This document shows positions 7,930 through 15,471 of a DNA stretch of 40,285 nucleotides, piece after piece (positions within the stretch are counted from its first letter, which is position 1; each line of letters begins with the position of its first letter). The translations under genes and the position numbers were made by a program. The notes below the pieces were generated by a model. That model was not told the origin of the DNA. It ran no database searches and worked only from the letters and a program-made list of their open reading frames with translations. The DNA comes from Granulicella sp. (GTDB lineage: Bacteria; Acidobacteriota; Terriglobia; Terriglobales; Acidobacteriaceae), in assembly GCA_025357875.1 (NCBI GenBank), contig JANYLK010000217.1, forward strand, positions 1-40,285. The letters run 5' to 3'.

Positions 7930-8781
7930 CTAGTTCTTCTCCTGACCGCGGTGGAAGTCCACGCGCTTTTTGCCGATTGCGAGGTAGCCGTTATCGAGTT
8001 CCTTCGGCACGGTGTACAAGCCCGCGTTGTAGTCGAAGTTGATGAGCGACCCCTTACCGTCCTTCAACTCGTAGAGCGCAGGCGTCTCCTGAAACTGGCC
8101 GCGCAGGTAGGTGAACTTGTCGTCATGCCAGATCTGCTGCAGGCCAAGTTCCTTGCCCTTTTTCGCATCCCACGTGAAATCGAAGTGAAGGCTCCCCGGA
8201 TACTGGCTGCGATAGGTTTCGGCTTTGCTCGCCTCCGCCTTCAACTCGGCGGTCTGTGCAGCTTTCGCAGCCGCGGCCTCTTGCTTTGCCTTCTCCAGTT
8301 CCGCTGCTGGCACGAAGACCGGAAGATCGGTCAACCTGTCTTTAGCAGACTTATCGCCCGGAACGATGAATACCTTCGAATCGAAGTGGACGTCCGCGTC
8401 GTTAGAGATCTCCTGCAACTGCAAGGTGTACTCGTTTCCATGGTCGGAGACGATGTGGATGTCGGTCGTCGTGTTTGCGAGTTTCGGCTTGATGCTGATG
8501 AAGCGGCTGGCAACGTGTCCGGCGTCAAACATCCAATCCACCGTGTCACCACCAAATACCGTGGCAATCTTCTCCTCGGCGGGCAGGAGAATGAGGGTCG
8601 ATTGGAGCAGGCCGGCCCGAATCACAGGAGGCGTTTGCGCCTCGGACACGGTTACGGAACGCGGCGCATTCGGCTGGAGATGATGTGGTTTGGGTGTGGT
8701 CGCGGCCTGCGCGTGGCCACAGGCAAGCGAAAGAAGAGACGAGACGGCAATCGGGACGGTGAAGCGGATCGGCGGTTTCAT
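7930..8781 (-). CDS. virB9: VirB9/TrbG-family outer-membrane core protein
   Basis: 283 aa with a signal peptide (SSLLSLACGHAQA). The N-terminal domain has IATVFGGDTVDWMFDAG and HIVSDHGNEYTLQLQ. A Lys/Ala/Glu-rich helical linker sits near the middle (EKAKQEAAAAKAAQTAELKA). The C-terminal domain has WHDDKFTYLRGQFQETPALYE and VPKELDNGYLAIGKKRVDFH, which match the conserved C-terminal CagX/VirB9 region. With VirB10 it builds the outer-membrane ring. A GAGGA site lies six bases before the ATG. The linker is longer than in the Agrobacterium protein. Confidence 0.93.
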   Translation of the reverse strand: MKPPIRFTVPIAVSSLLSLACGHAQAATTPKPHHLQPNAPRSVTVSEAQTPPVIRAGLLQSTLILLPAEEKIATVFGGDTVDWMFDAGHVASRFISIKPKLANTTTDIHIVSDHGNEYTLQLQEISNDADVHFDSKVFIVPGDKSAKDRLTDLPVFVPAAELEKAKQEAAAAKAAQTAELKAEASKAETYRSQYPGSLHFDFTWDAKKGKELGLQQIWHDDKFTYLRGQFQETPALYELKDGKGSLINFDYNAGLYTVPKELDNGYLAIGKKRVDFHRGQEKN

Positions 8782-8814
8782 GGGTGGTCCTCGTGGTGAT
8801 GGTTTGGAGATGGG

Positions 8815-11184
8815 TTAGACAGCCTCGCCCTCGGCGAATCGAGTAATGCCCTCGGTGAGTCCGTACTTGTCGATCAGCTTCGTCCGGCGCACCCGGTCCT
8901 TCGGCTTGGTAGAGAACGTTGCGTAGCTCCGGCTATCCAGATTGAGGGTGACGACCTTGGTCAACCCGTCGCGCCGCATGTACAGACCTTCCCGGTCCTG
9001 CAAGCTCTCGAAGAGAGCGAGCTGCTGCTCGTTCATCTTGAATAGTTCGGCATAGCGCTTCCGGTTGAAGGTGGCATCCTTCAGGAACAGGAACGATGTG
9101 CAGGAGTTCACGATGCTGTCGGCGTTCGCTCCGAGGTCATCGGCGGATTGGCCGATCAGGGTCACGCCGCCAAGGTTTTTGCGGACGGTCTTGATTGAAG
9201 CCAAAGCGCCGTCAAGCAACTGCTTGTTCTTCATCAAAGAGAAGATCTCTTCGATCAGGATGTGCTTCGGCACTCCAAGATTGACCGGGTTGTAGAGCAC
9301 GTCGTTGATTCGCCTGAGCAACCAAACCATCAGGGGCTCGACCAGGTCGGCATACTGCTCGTTATTCACTCCCTGAAAGTCGAAGCACTGGAGCCGAGAT
9401 AGCGAGAGGCTGTCTTCCACGTTGTCGAAGACGGCGTTGTAGATACCAGTCCCAATCCACTTCGACAGATAACGCTGGAGCTTCTTGGGCAGGTAGAGAT
9501 TTGAGAGACGGCGATTGGCGGCGTCCAGCATGTACATGTCCTGCACAGCCTTATGGATCACATCGTCGTCTTCCGGCTCCAACTCTGCGCCGCCGTTCGT
9601 AAGCAGCAGCTTCACAAACGAGTACTGGAACTTGATATTGCTCTCGGTTGGCTCCAGCGCAAACGGATTGATGCGAGGACCGTCTTTGCCGACTCGGTCG
9701 ACCTTCCCGCCATAAAGCTCGACAACACTCTCATAGCTCCCGCCGATATCGAAGATGTAGGTGAATCCGCCATACTTCTGCTCCAGCGAGATGATCTGAT
9801 TCCCGTGAACCGATTTGCCGGTCCCGGTTGGGCCAATGATCAGCATGACCCGAACGCCGTCCACATAGACGTCCTGGAAAAAAGGCGTCCGCGTGCGTGT
9901 CTCAAAGATGTTGAGGTATTCGGAGTCCAGGTCCTCGGACTGCGGGTGCCCGATATGCGAAGCGAACACAGAGGAGAGCCGAGCATGATGATCCTCGGAC
10001 AACCACATCGGGAAGACATTGAACTTCTGATTGCCCGGGAACATGGCATAGAAGGCCGAAAGGTTGCCAAGAGTTTCTTCCATCACCTGGGCGCAGGCGT
10101 CGACGAAGACGCGATGCACAGCCGGCGAACATGAGCGGAGCTGCTCCGGGCTGTAGGCCGCGATCAGCAGGCGCAATGAAAATTCGCCCTGAGCCTTCTT
10201 GTCCAGCGAACGAATAACGTCGCTCAGGTCGTCAACACTGTTGTTGGCGGCTTTGGCCCCGGCTCCGGTGTCAAAGGTAGCTGTATCCCGTCCACTCATG
10301 ACGCGCGTCAGGACACCGACTTTGAAGAAGGAGATGAACTTCTCCTGGGCATCTATTTCGCTGCGAGCAGCGGAGGCGGACTTCACACGCCATGTGGAGC
10401 AAAGCACGCTGTCACAGTCGAGCGTGAGCAAACCGGAGAACTGGCATGGACGTGATGCCTCCGGCGTCGTCTTCAGAGAGAACATCTGGACGTGCCGCTT
10501 GCCAACCTGAACGTGATCGCTGTGCCACGAGACGGGACTCTTTACGATCTGGCGGTCAACGCCTGTGTCGCCACGAAGTTGGTCCTGACCTGCCCATTCC
10601 TCAAGGTTGAAGAGGTAGCTGAAGAACTGGAAGGCATCGCCTTTGTCGAGTAGCTTCAAACCGAGCGAACTTCCCAGATGGCCTGCAAGAAGGGTCGCGG
10701 TCTTTTCCAGGTCAGAGAGCATCCGCGATGTCTCAATGGCATTCTCCTGGGGCTTCCGCTCCAAGGGTTTGAGCTTGGATGGCTCAAGAGTGAGGCACCA
10801 GTGAAGATCGATCCGACGAAAGGCCGCATTCTTCTTGAGGAACAATAAGCGATCACTAGCGAATGCCTCGGTGACCTCACTCAAATACTGCTTTTGCCTT
10901 GGGAGGTCGAAGCCGGACATCAGGCGGGTGTACTGATAGAGGCACGATCCCTCTGGCAGGGTACGCAGCGCACCTTCGATTTGCCGGACACGCGCATCAA
11001 GCTCATGTTCCGTCAGGCCCTCTTCATCTAGGCCTGTCAGAGAAAAGAGGCAGCCATAGCCTCCACCCTTAAATGCGAAGATGCTCGGACCAACGAAGTG
11101 CGAGATCGGCACGATGCTGCACGCCGCTCCAGCCTTCGCAAACCACGGATTACGTTTGATCTGTTCAGTCTTTGCGCGGGTCAT
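8815..11184 (-). CDS. virB4: VirB4/TrbE-family ATPase
   Basis: 789 aa, normal length for the largest T4SS ATPase, which energises pilus biogenesis and anchors the inner-membrane complex. The N-terminal half is the family-specific domain. Walker A GPTGTGKSVHGNQ lies at 451-463. The Walker B region reads HILIEEIFSLM, with Glu where Asp is usual. It is followed by SIKTVRKNLGGVTLIGQSAD, the sensor-like segment, and by the C-terminal motif FLFLKDATFNRKRYAELF typical of the family. It starts 20 bases inside the end of virB3, so the two are translationally coupled. An AGAAGAG sequence precedes the ATG. Confidence 0.95.
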   Translation of the reverse strand: MTRAKTEQIKRNPWFAKAGAACSIVPISHFVGPSIFAFKGGGYGCLFSLTGLDEEGLTEHELDARVRQIEGALRTLPEGSCLYQYTRLMSGFDLPRQKQYLSEVTEAFASDRLLFLKKNAAFRRIDLHWCLTLEPSKLKPLERKPQENAIETSRMLSDLEKTATLLAGHLGSSLGLKLLDKGDAFQFFSYLFNLEEWAGQDQLRGDTGVDRQIVKSPVSWHSDHVQVGKRHVQMFSLKTTPEASRPCQFSGLLTLDCDSVLCSTWRVKSASAARSEIDAQEKFISFFKVGVLTRVMSGRDTATFDTGAGAKAANNSVDDLSDVIRSLDKKAQGEFSLRLLIAAYSPEQLRSCSPAVHRVFVDACAQVMEETLGNLSAFYAMFPGNQKFNVFPMWLSEDHHARLSSVFASHIGHPQSEDLDSEYLNIFETRTRTPFFQDVYVDGVRVMLIIGPTGTGKSVHGNQIISLEQKYGGFTYIFDIGGSYESVVELYGGKVDRVGKDGPRINPFALEPTESNIKFQYSFVKLLLTNGGAELEPEDDDVIHKAVQDMYMLDAANRRLSNLYLPKKLQRYLSKWIGTGIYNAVFDNVEDSLSLSRLQCFDFQGVNNEQYADLVEPLMVWLLRRINDVLYNPVNLGVPKHILIEEIFSLMKNKQLLDGALASIKTVRKNLGGVTLIGQSADDLGANADSIVNSCTSFLFLKDATFNRKRYAELFKMNEQQLALFESLQDREGLYMRRDGLTKVVTLNLDSRSYATFSTKPKDRVRRTKLIDKYGLTEGITRFAEGEAV

Positions 11185-11434
11185 AGTAGCTCTTCTGGCT
11201 GAGGCTTAGGCCCCACAGTTGGAACATCTTCGGGTGACTGCGGACGATCAGCCATGCGCCGCCCGCGAGTGTCGGAAAGCTCAGGATCGCGAGCATGCGG
11301 AACCCGACGAGGAAAACCGTTACGCAGACAAATATGATCGCCATCCATGCTGAAAGGTCGAGTCCGAGCTTGGCTCGGGGCCTGTTCAACGCCTGATTGA
11401 TTGGTAACGGTTCTCCCCGCTTGGTCGTGTGCAT
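11165..11434 (-). CDS. virB3: VirB3/TrbD-like inner-membrane protein
   Basis: 89 aa. A short N-terminus (RGEPLPINQALNRPRAKLGL) is followed by two closely spaced hydrophobic helices (WMAIIFVCVTVFLVGFRMLA and LAGGAWLIVR) and a C-terminal KSYYDPRKD. This is the typical size and layout of VirB3/TrbD, which works with VirB4 in pilus assembly. The ATG at 11434 has GGAGG five bases upstream. The open frame extends further upstream, but that part overlaps virB2 and is not used. The 3' end overlaps virB4 by 20 bases. Confidence 0.9.
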   Translation of the reverse strand: MHTTKRGEPLPINQALNRPRAKLGLDLSAWMAIIFVCVTVFLVGFRMLAILSFPTLAGGAWLIVRSHPKMFQLWGLSLSQKSYYDPRKD

Positions 11435-11442
11435 GGCACCTC

Positions 11443-11820
11443 CTACATGTTCTGTCCGGTAAGAGAGCCAATCCACCCCGCGCCCCATCCCAGAACTCCA
11501 GCGCCAAAAAGCGCGCCAAAGAGACCCGGAATAGCATCCTGAAAGCGACCGCTCATCATCCGAATGCCGGCAAAGATCAAACCGCCAAAACAGATGACAG
11601 CACCCGCATAAATGGCGAACGTCTTGAAGGTTCCCATCAGCGTGGTTGCACCGGAGAAGTCCATCGTTCCCTGGGCATGGGCAACGCCCGCGAATGCGAG
11701 AGCGAATAAAGTGGGAGCCATCACGCGGGCTGCGTGGGCAAAAGATTGCTTTGACAAGGTTGAATGCTTGCGTGGGGCAAGGCAATCTGGGCGACTTACT
11801 GCATGGTTCCTGCGAGTCAT
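11443..11820 (-). CDS. virB2: VirB2-family major pilin
   Basis: About 125 aa. It has a long basic N-terminal extension, a signal peptide ending in AGVAHAQG (cleavage after AHA likely), then two hydrophobic helices (FAIYAGAVICFGGLIFAGIR and LFGALFGAGVLGWGAGWIG). This is the standard prepilin layout of VirB2/TrbC, the subunit of the conjugative pilus. Three in-frame ATGs lie at 11832, 11826 and 11820. The last has GGAG six bases upstream and is preferred. It is the first gene of the virB series and is preceded by the conserved 44-bp promoter-region element at 11885-11928. Confidence 0.88.
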   Translation of the reverse strand: MTRRNHAVSRPDCLAPRKHSTLSKQSFAHAARVMAPTLFALAFAGVAHAQGTMDFSGATTLMGTFKTFAIYAGAVICFGGLIFAGIRMMSGRFQDAIPGLFGALFGAGVLGWGAGWIGSLTGQNM

Positions 11821-11884
11821 CGGCATCTCCATCGACTGGGTTGCAGTCGTGATATGCCCTGACTTTAGGTGCCGTATTTCCCAG

Positions 11885-11928
11885 CGTCCAATCGTTCTTT
11901 GCTATCGCCCGATAGCGGTTCTTGATGA
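11885..11928 (-). promoter_or_regulatory. Putative LysR operator and promoter of the virB operon (copy 1)
   Basis: The sequence contains a perfect dyad (GCTATCG, two bases, CGATAGC at 11901-11916) and, nearer the gene, CGTCCAATCGT (11885-11895). On the gene's strand the latter contains TTGGAC, which can act as a -35 box, with TAAAGT 18 bases further as a possible -10. Compared base by base without gaps, 32 of 44 positions match the element at 13074-13117 when that is read on the opposite strand. Size, dyad and position next to the -35 box fit a LysR-type binding region. The regulator is presumably the LysR gene beside it, which is an inference. Confidence 0.65.
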
Positions 11929-11941
11929 GGCGTCGCCGTCT

Positions 11942-12907
11942 TCAACCCGTCTTTTCGATCCCGGGCTGGTCGGGCCTTACGCTCTGGCTTGGTCGCTTCG
12001 GAAGCTCCTGTTTCTCTCTATCGCGACAGAGCTGAGACATACGGTACGCAAGCATCGGAAGCACAGGCCTTTTCTGCTCTTTGCGAAACAATAAAGCGGT
12101 TGTAATCCGAAAATCCATTCCTTCGATTGGCCGTGTGGTCAACTCCGCATCAACTGGAATTCCAGCGCGAATCAATCCGAAGCATCCCTGCGTTTTCACC
12201 AGAAACTGCATGTCTGGAGGTGCGGAGAAGGTTTCGGTAGGCCTAATGGTAATCCCAGCTTTCTTGAACGCACCTCGGATTTGATCATGCAATTCGGGGT
12301 GATAGGTGCGGTTGAACATGATCTTCAGATTGGCCGCTATTTCCTCTTTGGGGACTGCGGATAGGGCAGCTAGAAGATTGTCTCGCCTCAAGCAAATCAA
12401 CACCTTATCCTCACAGACGAAGTGCTCGATGAAGTCGGATTCGCTCGTTGGGAGGGTGACGATAGCAGCGTCCAATCGTCCGTCGTGAAGCATTTCAATC
12501 AAATGCTTGGTGCAATCACTCGAAGAGTTGATTCGGCCGTCTGGAACAATTTCCTTATACGCTTTCAAAGCCTCCGCCATTAGGTCGTGATTCATGAACG
12601 GGGTATAGCCAAGTCTCAGGGGCGCATCACGATCCGCCAAATGGTGCGAAGTCGCCTTCACTGCGTGGGTACGCAGATGCAGCATCTGTCTGGCATATGG
12701 AAGGAAGTTGCGACCTGCCTCAGTGAGTTCAGCACCCTGTGGGACTCGCCTGAAAAGCGTTTCTTGGAGGCCATCCTCTAGCAGCTTTATGTGGCCGCTC
12801 AATGCCGGTTGTGTCGTGTGGAGTCTCTCCGCCGCCTTACCGAAGTTGCACTCTTCAGCAATGGTTACAAAGGTGATGAGGTGACGGAACTCTGGGCCCT
12901 CGTACAT
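11942..12907 (-). CDS. LysR-type transcriptional regulator of the element
   Basis: About 321 aa. The N-terminal winged helix-turn-helix spans about 7-65 (FRHLITFVTIAEECNFGKAA, then LHTTQPALSGHIKLLEDGL and LFRRVPQGAELTEAGRNFL), all canonical for LysR. The rest is a two-lobed effector-binding domain (LRLGYTPFMNHDLMAEAL, DAAIVTLPTSES). The inducer is not known. The ATG at 12907 fits the family start; the frame is open 27 codons further upstream but without family sequence. The gene lies between virB2 and alpA. Copies of one 44-bp element lie in front of both, so it probably controls the conjugation operon and excision together. Such pairing of regulator and transfer genes is typical of inducible elements. 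Confidence 0.9.
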   Translation of the reverse strand: MYEGPEFRHLITFVTIAEECNFGKAAERLHTTQPALSGHIKLLEDGLQETLFRRVPQGAELTEAGRNFLPYARQMLHLRTHAVKATSHHLADRDAPLRLGYTPFMNHDLMAEALKAYKEIVPDGRINSSSDCTKHLIEMLHDGRLDAAIVTLPTSESDFIEHFVCEDKVLICLRRDNLLAALSAVPKEEIAANLKIMFNRTYHPELHDQIRGAFKKAGITIRPTETFSAPPDMQFLVKTQGCFGLIRAGIPVDAELTTRPIEGMDFRITTALLFRKEQKRPVLPMLAYRMSQLCRDREKQELPKRPSQSVRPDQPGIEKTG

Positions 12908-13073
12908 GGTTGCACCAACCTGATTTGGCTTTACTCGGCGGGCCGTAGCGTGCGCGGTCAGCTGATGCTGATAGGTAAGTTGCTTCAAAATGAGTACGAG
13001 TTGCCCATTCTGATTCCCCGAGCTTGTCGCCAGGCAACCAATTCATATTGTGGAAAGCGGGGTGCGAAATGTT

Positions 13074-13117
13074 TCATCACTTTCTGCTATCACCCCATAA
13101 CGAAGGACGATTGGACG
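13074..13117 (+). promoter_or_regulatory. Putative LysR operator and promoter of alpA (copy 2)
   Basis: On the opposite strand this matches 11885-11928 at 32 of 44 positions without gaps. The conserved blocks are CGTCCAATCGT, TAT...GATAGC and TGATGA. Relative to alpA it has the same orientation as copy 1 has relative to virB2: the ACGATTGGACG block (13107-13117) is proximal to the gene, 57 bases before the alpA ATG. It lies in the divergent space between lysR and alpA, so it could also serve autoregulation of lysR. Confidence 0.65.
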
Positions 13118-13174
13118 TCCTTGGACCGCCCGGGCAGTATGACCAGAGATGTTTCTCATCCTTTGGAGGTCCGA

Positions 13175-13522
13175 ATGCCATCCGCCCATGATTTCCCGCT
13201 AGAGAAGCTGCCCGCTTCGCCGCTGATCTCATCTGGCCGTAATTCTTCGACTACGACCGAAGATGTGAGCTTTCTTCGCCTGCCAGAAGTCAAATTGGTG
13301 ACTGGTTTATCGAAGTCCAGCCTGTACGCGTTGATCCGTGCGAACAGCTTTCCCGCACCAGTCCAACTGGGACCGCGCACCGTTGCATGGGTGCGGTCCG
13401 AAATCAAGCAATGGGCTGCCGAGCGCATTACGGCGTCAAGAACAGCCGTGCCCTCCTCGAGCCCGAAGCGTACGCCGCAGCGCGTTAGTGAGCCTTGGCC
13501 GGCCGTGAAAAAGTGGGCTTAG
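13175..13522 (+). CDS. AlpA/Xis-like helix-turn-helix regulator
   Basis: 115 aa. Residues about 33-84 match the AlpA/MerR-like excisionase family: FLRLPEVKLVTGLSKSSLYA, then FPAPVQLG, AWVRSEIKQW. Proteins of this family act as activators of integrase or as directionality factors for excision. The ATG at 13175 has GGAGG five bases upstream; the frame is open much further upstream, but that portion overlaps lysR. The C-terminal 30 residues are Ser/Pro/Arg-rich. Its last 38 bases overlap the 3' end of the convergent integrase gene, so strong alpA transcription would run antisense into int. Confidence 0.85.
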   Translation: MPSAHDFPLEKLPASPLISSGRNSSTTTEDVSFLRLPEVKLVTGLSKSSLYALIRANSFPAPVQLGPRTVAWVRSEIKQWAAERITASRTAVPSSSPKRTPQRVSEPWPAVKKWA

Positions 13523-14744
13523 GCGCGGACGCTTTCCTGCCCTTAGCGAGCTGTGCATCTATGTAGTCCGCCCACCATTGCATCATCTCTGTGCGCTGCT
13601 TCAGATACTTCGCATGGTTGTAAGCCGCGGCGACCTTGTTGCGTTTCGTGTGGGCGAGCTGCAGTTCGATATGCGCCTCGTCGAATTCATGCTCATTGAG
13701 GATGGTCGATGCCAGTCCACGGAATCCATGGCCCGTCATCCGGTCGCGATAGCCAATCCGATAGAGAGCGTAGAGGATCGTGTTGTTGCTGATAGGCTTC
13801 TTCTTGTCGCGAGCGCCAGCGAATACGAAGTGGCCATTGCCTGTGATCTGCTTGAGCGCCCGCAAGACCTCCACGGCCTGACGGGATAGCGGAACGATAT
13901 GCGGAGTCTTCATCTTCATGCGCTCCGCCGGTATGGTCCAACGAGCCTCATCCAAATCGAACTCCGACCACGGAGCTTCGATCTCTTCGCTGGTGCGTAC
14001 AAAGGTATACGTCATTAGCTTCATAGCAAGTCGCGTGATTGCGTCCCCGTTATAGTCGTCGATCTTCACAAGCAGTTCGGGCAGTTCCTTAGCATCCACG
14101 CGAGCACGGTTCTCTGTCTGGGCTTCGGCCAGAATGTCACGCGGCTTGAAATCTGCGGCCGGGTTGCGAGTGGCAATGTCGCGAGCGATCGCAAAGCGAA
14201 AAATCTGCGATGTCGTCTCGTGGATACGTTTGGCAACGTCCCGGGCATCCCGCTTCTCGACCGCGATCATGAGTTGGCGCACATCCGCTGCCGTCACTTC
14301 ATTGATAGATTTGTGGCCGTACGCTGGGAACACGTCAGCTTCCATCCGCCGCATCGTGGTATCCGCGTGTCGAGGCGACTTGCCGATCAACCACCACTTC
14401 CACCACTCACGAGCGACATTCTCGAAGCTGTTTTCCGCTTCACGCTGTCGAGCCTCGACTCCCTTTTGCTTAGCCTCACCCTCCGCCTTTCGCTCGGCCA
14501 TGGGATCGATTCCGTTCGCGAGTGCTTTGCGCGCATCGGAGTGACGTTCGCGAACTTCCTTCAGAGTGACGAGGGGGTACTCCCCCAACGCCATCATTTT
14601 TTCCTTGCCATCGAAGCGATACCGCCATCGCCAGAGTTTCGCACCGGAGGGTGGGATGAGAAGACAGAGGCCGCCGCCATCTGCCAGTTTGTAAGGTTTG
14701 TCGGTTGGCTTTGCGCCGTCAATTTCTTTGATTGTGAGTGCTAT
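13485..14744 (-). CDS. int: P4-type tyrosine integrase with an ATA codon at the expected start
   Basis: 419 aa if read from 14744. Residues 1-85 match the N-terminal arm-binding domain (DUF4102): ALTIKEIDGAKPTDKPYKLA, DGGGL, LWRWRYRF, MALGEYPLVTL. The central SAM-like domain and the C-terminal catalytic domain follow, with Arg250 (TFVRTSEE), H339-x-x-R342 (HGFR), His365 and Tyr375 (AAYNHAKY). It is intact and of normal length. However, the codon at the expected start is ATA, eight bases after a perfect AAGGAG, and a stop lies just upstream (14757-14759). No ATG, GTG or TTG occurs before Met50 at 14597. That Met is preceded by AAGGAAAAA and would give a 370-aa protein without most of the arm-binding domain. 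Confidence 0.9.
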   Translation of the reverse strand: MALTIKEIDGAKPTDKPYKLADGGGLCLLIPPSGAKLWRWRYRFDGKEKMMALGEYPLVTLKEVRERHSDARKALANGIDPMAERKAEGEAKQKGVEARQREAENSFENVAREWWKWWLIGKSPRHADTTMRRMEADVFPAYGHKSINEVTAADVRQLMIAVEKRDARDVAKRIHETTSQIFRFAIARDIATRNPAADFKPRDILAEAQTENRARVDAKELPELLVKIDDYNGDAITRLAMKLMTYTFVRTSEEIEAPWSEFDLDEARWTIPAERMKMKTPHIVPLSRQAVEVLRALKQITGNGHFVFAGARDKKKPISNNTILYALYRIGYRDRMTGHGFRGLASTILNEHEFDEAHIELQLAHTKRNKVAAAYNHAKYLKQRTEMMQWWADYIDAQLAKGRKASAPKPTFSRPAKAH

Positions 14745-14762
14745 GGGCCCGGCTCCTTACGA

Positions 14763-14817
14763 GGTACGTTTTCCGTACCCACAAATTTCCCCAATGATAC
14801 CCGCATCCGTACCCACA
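14763..14817. repeat. Direct and inverted repeats upstream of int (possible arm-type sites)
   Basis: TCCGTACCCACA occurs twice, at 14772-14783 and 14806-14817, 34 bases apart. A related TTTTCGTACGCCA lies at about 14866-14878. GGTACG at 14763-14768 and CGTACC at 14774-14779 form an inverted repeat just upstream of the int ribosome binding site. Spaced short direct repeats between int and the attachment site are what arm-type integrase or excisionase sites look like. No other function is evident. Confidence 0.5.
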
Positions 14818-14961
14818 GAAAAAGCAGGCTGTCCTCGCACCAGCGCGCACCTCCTTAGACGACTATTTTCGTACGCCAACAGCTTTTATGACAATAAACT
14901 GCTTTTTTCTAACGACTTATGTCGTGCAAGGAAGTGCGATGAGGTGCGCAGAAGGGCAAAG

Positions 14962-14985
14962 AAAAACGCGCGCCGGAGGCGCGCG
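14962..14985 (-). terminator. Rho-independent terminator after tRNA-Gln
   Basis: On the minus strand a perfect 8-bp GC stem (CGCGCGCC, loop TCC, GGCGCGCG) is followed at once by five T. It begins 11 bases after the encoded CCA of the tRNA, so it ends the tRNA transcript before the integrase region. Confidence 0.85.
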
Positions 14986-14995
14986 TGCAGGATTT

Positions 14996-15069
14996 TGGTT
15001 GCCCCCCAGGGATTCGAACCCCGATCGAGCGAGTCAGAGTCGCTAGTCCTACCATTGAACGAGGGGGCA
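14996..15069 (-). tRNA. tRNA-Gln (anticodon CUG)
   Basis: The 74-nt cloverleaf folds cleanly. The acceptor stem is TGCCCCC with GGGGGCA, starting with the weak U1-A72 pair typical of tRNA-Gln. The D stem is GTTC/GGAC and the anticodon stem AGCGA/TCGCT, with loop CTCTGAC giving anticodon CTG. The T arm is CGGGG-TTCGAAT-CCCTG. CCA is encoded (14996-14998), with discriminator A at 14999. The integrase gene lies beyond its 3' end, so this is the probable attachment site of the element and the tRNA remains intact. Confidence 0.96.
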
Positions 15070-15471
15070 CCGGCCAAGAAATTTATTGCCGGCGTCGCGA
15101 ACAACCATATTCGCTGACTGCCTCCTAGAGTGTACTGGCCACGTTGACTCGGGTCAACGCTCGCGGGGGATAGGAGACAGAGGACTCCGAAACTGTCCCC
15201 CTCTGCATAGTTCAAAATAATGGGTATTCTATCGACAACCAAATGTCATCAATTGATAACTAAAGACCGTGAGTTGATGATCGGCGAGAATTCGGTCTCT
15301 ATATCCAGTCCTGCGGTCGATGTAGCTCAGAAACTGTAAAGCTGAGCCACTATCCCAGTACGCGAATGTTCACTCATCACATCGCATCGTTGGCCGTGGG
15401 TCTATACTGGGCTTTCCGTTTCACGGAAGAATTACAACTTTATTTTGCAGCACAGAAGGGTCATACCAAGC
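15070..15471. other. Intergenic region between tRNA-Gln and the inositol-phosphate synthase gene
   Basis: About 400 bases without a gene. The left part carries the tRNA promoter on the minus strand. The rest is AT-richer than its surroundings and presumably holds the promoter of the rightward synthase gene, but I see no convincing -35/-10 pair there. Confidence 0.6.
15129..15157 (-). promoter_or_regulatory. Promoter of tRNA-Gln
   Basis: On the minus strand TTGACC (15157-15152) and TACACT (15134-15129) are separated by 17 bases, a good housekeeping-type promoter. It would start transcription near 15122, about 50 bases before the tRNA. Confidence 0.6.

Larger units (their letters stand above)
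1..15007. mobile_element. Right part of an integrative and conjugative element at tRNA-Gln
   Basis: The block holds a tyrosine integrase, an AlpA-like factor, a LysR regulator, a nearly complete type IV secretion gene set (virB2 to virB11), ssb and a RepB-type primase. Almost all lie on the minus strand with short gaps or overlaps. The integrase sits beside the 3' end of a tRNA-Gln gene, the usual target of P4-type integrases, so the right boundary is probably inside the last bases of the tRNA (about 15000-15020). The left end, the left copy of the tRNA 3' sequence, a relaxase and a VirD4-like coupling protein are not in the window. Whether the element is complete and mobile cannot be decided here. 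Confidence 0.85.

Noticed and set aside
7951..8799. 282-codon plus-strand frame opposite virB9
   Set aside because: Antisense shadow of virB9, with no family match and no ribosome binding site.
12791..13174. Upstream extension of alpA frame
   Set aside because: It overlaps lysR on the other strand; a strong ribosome binding site lies just before the ATG at 13175.
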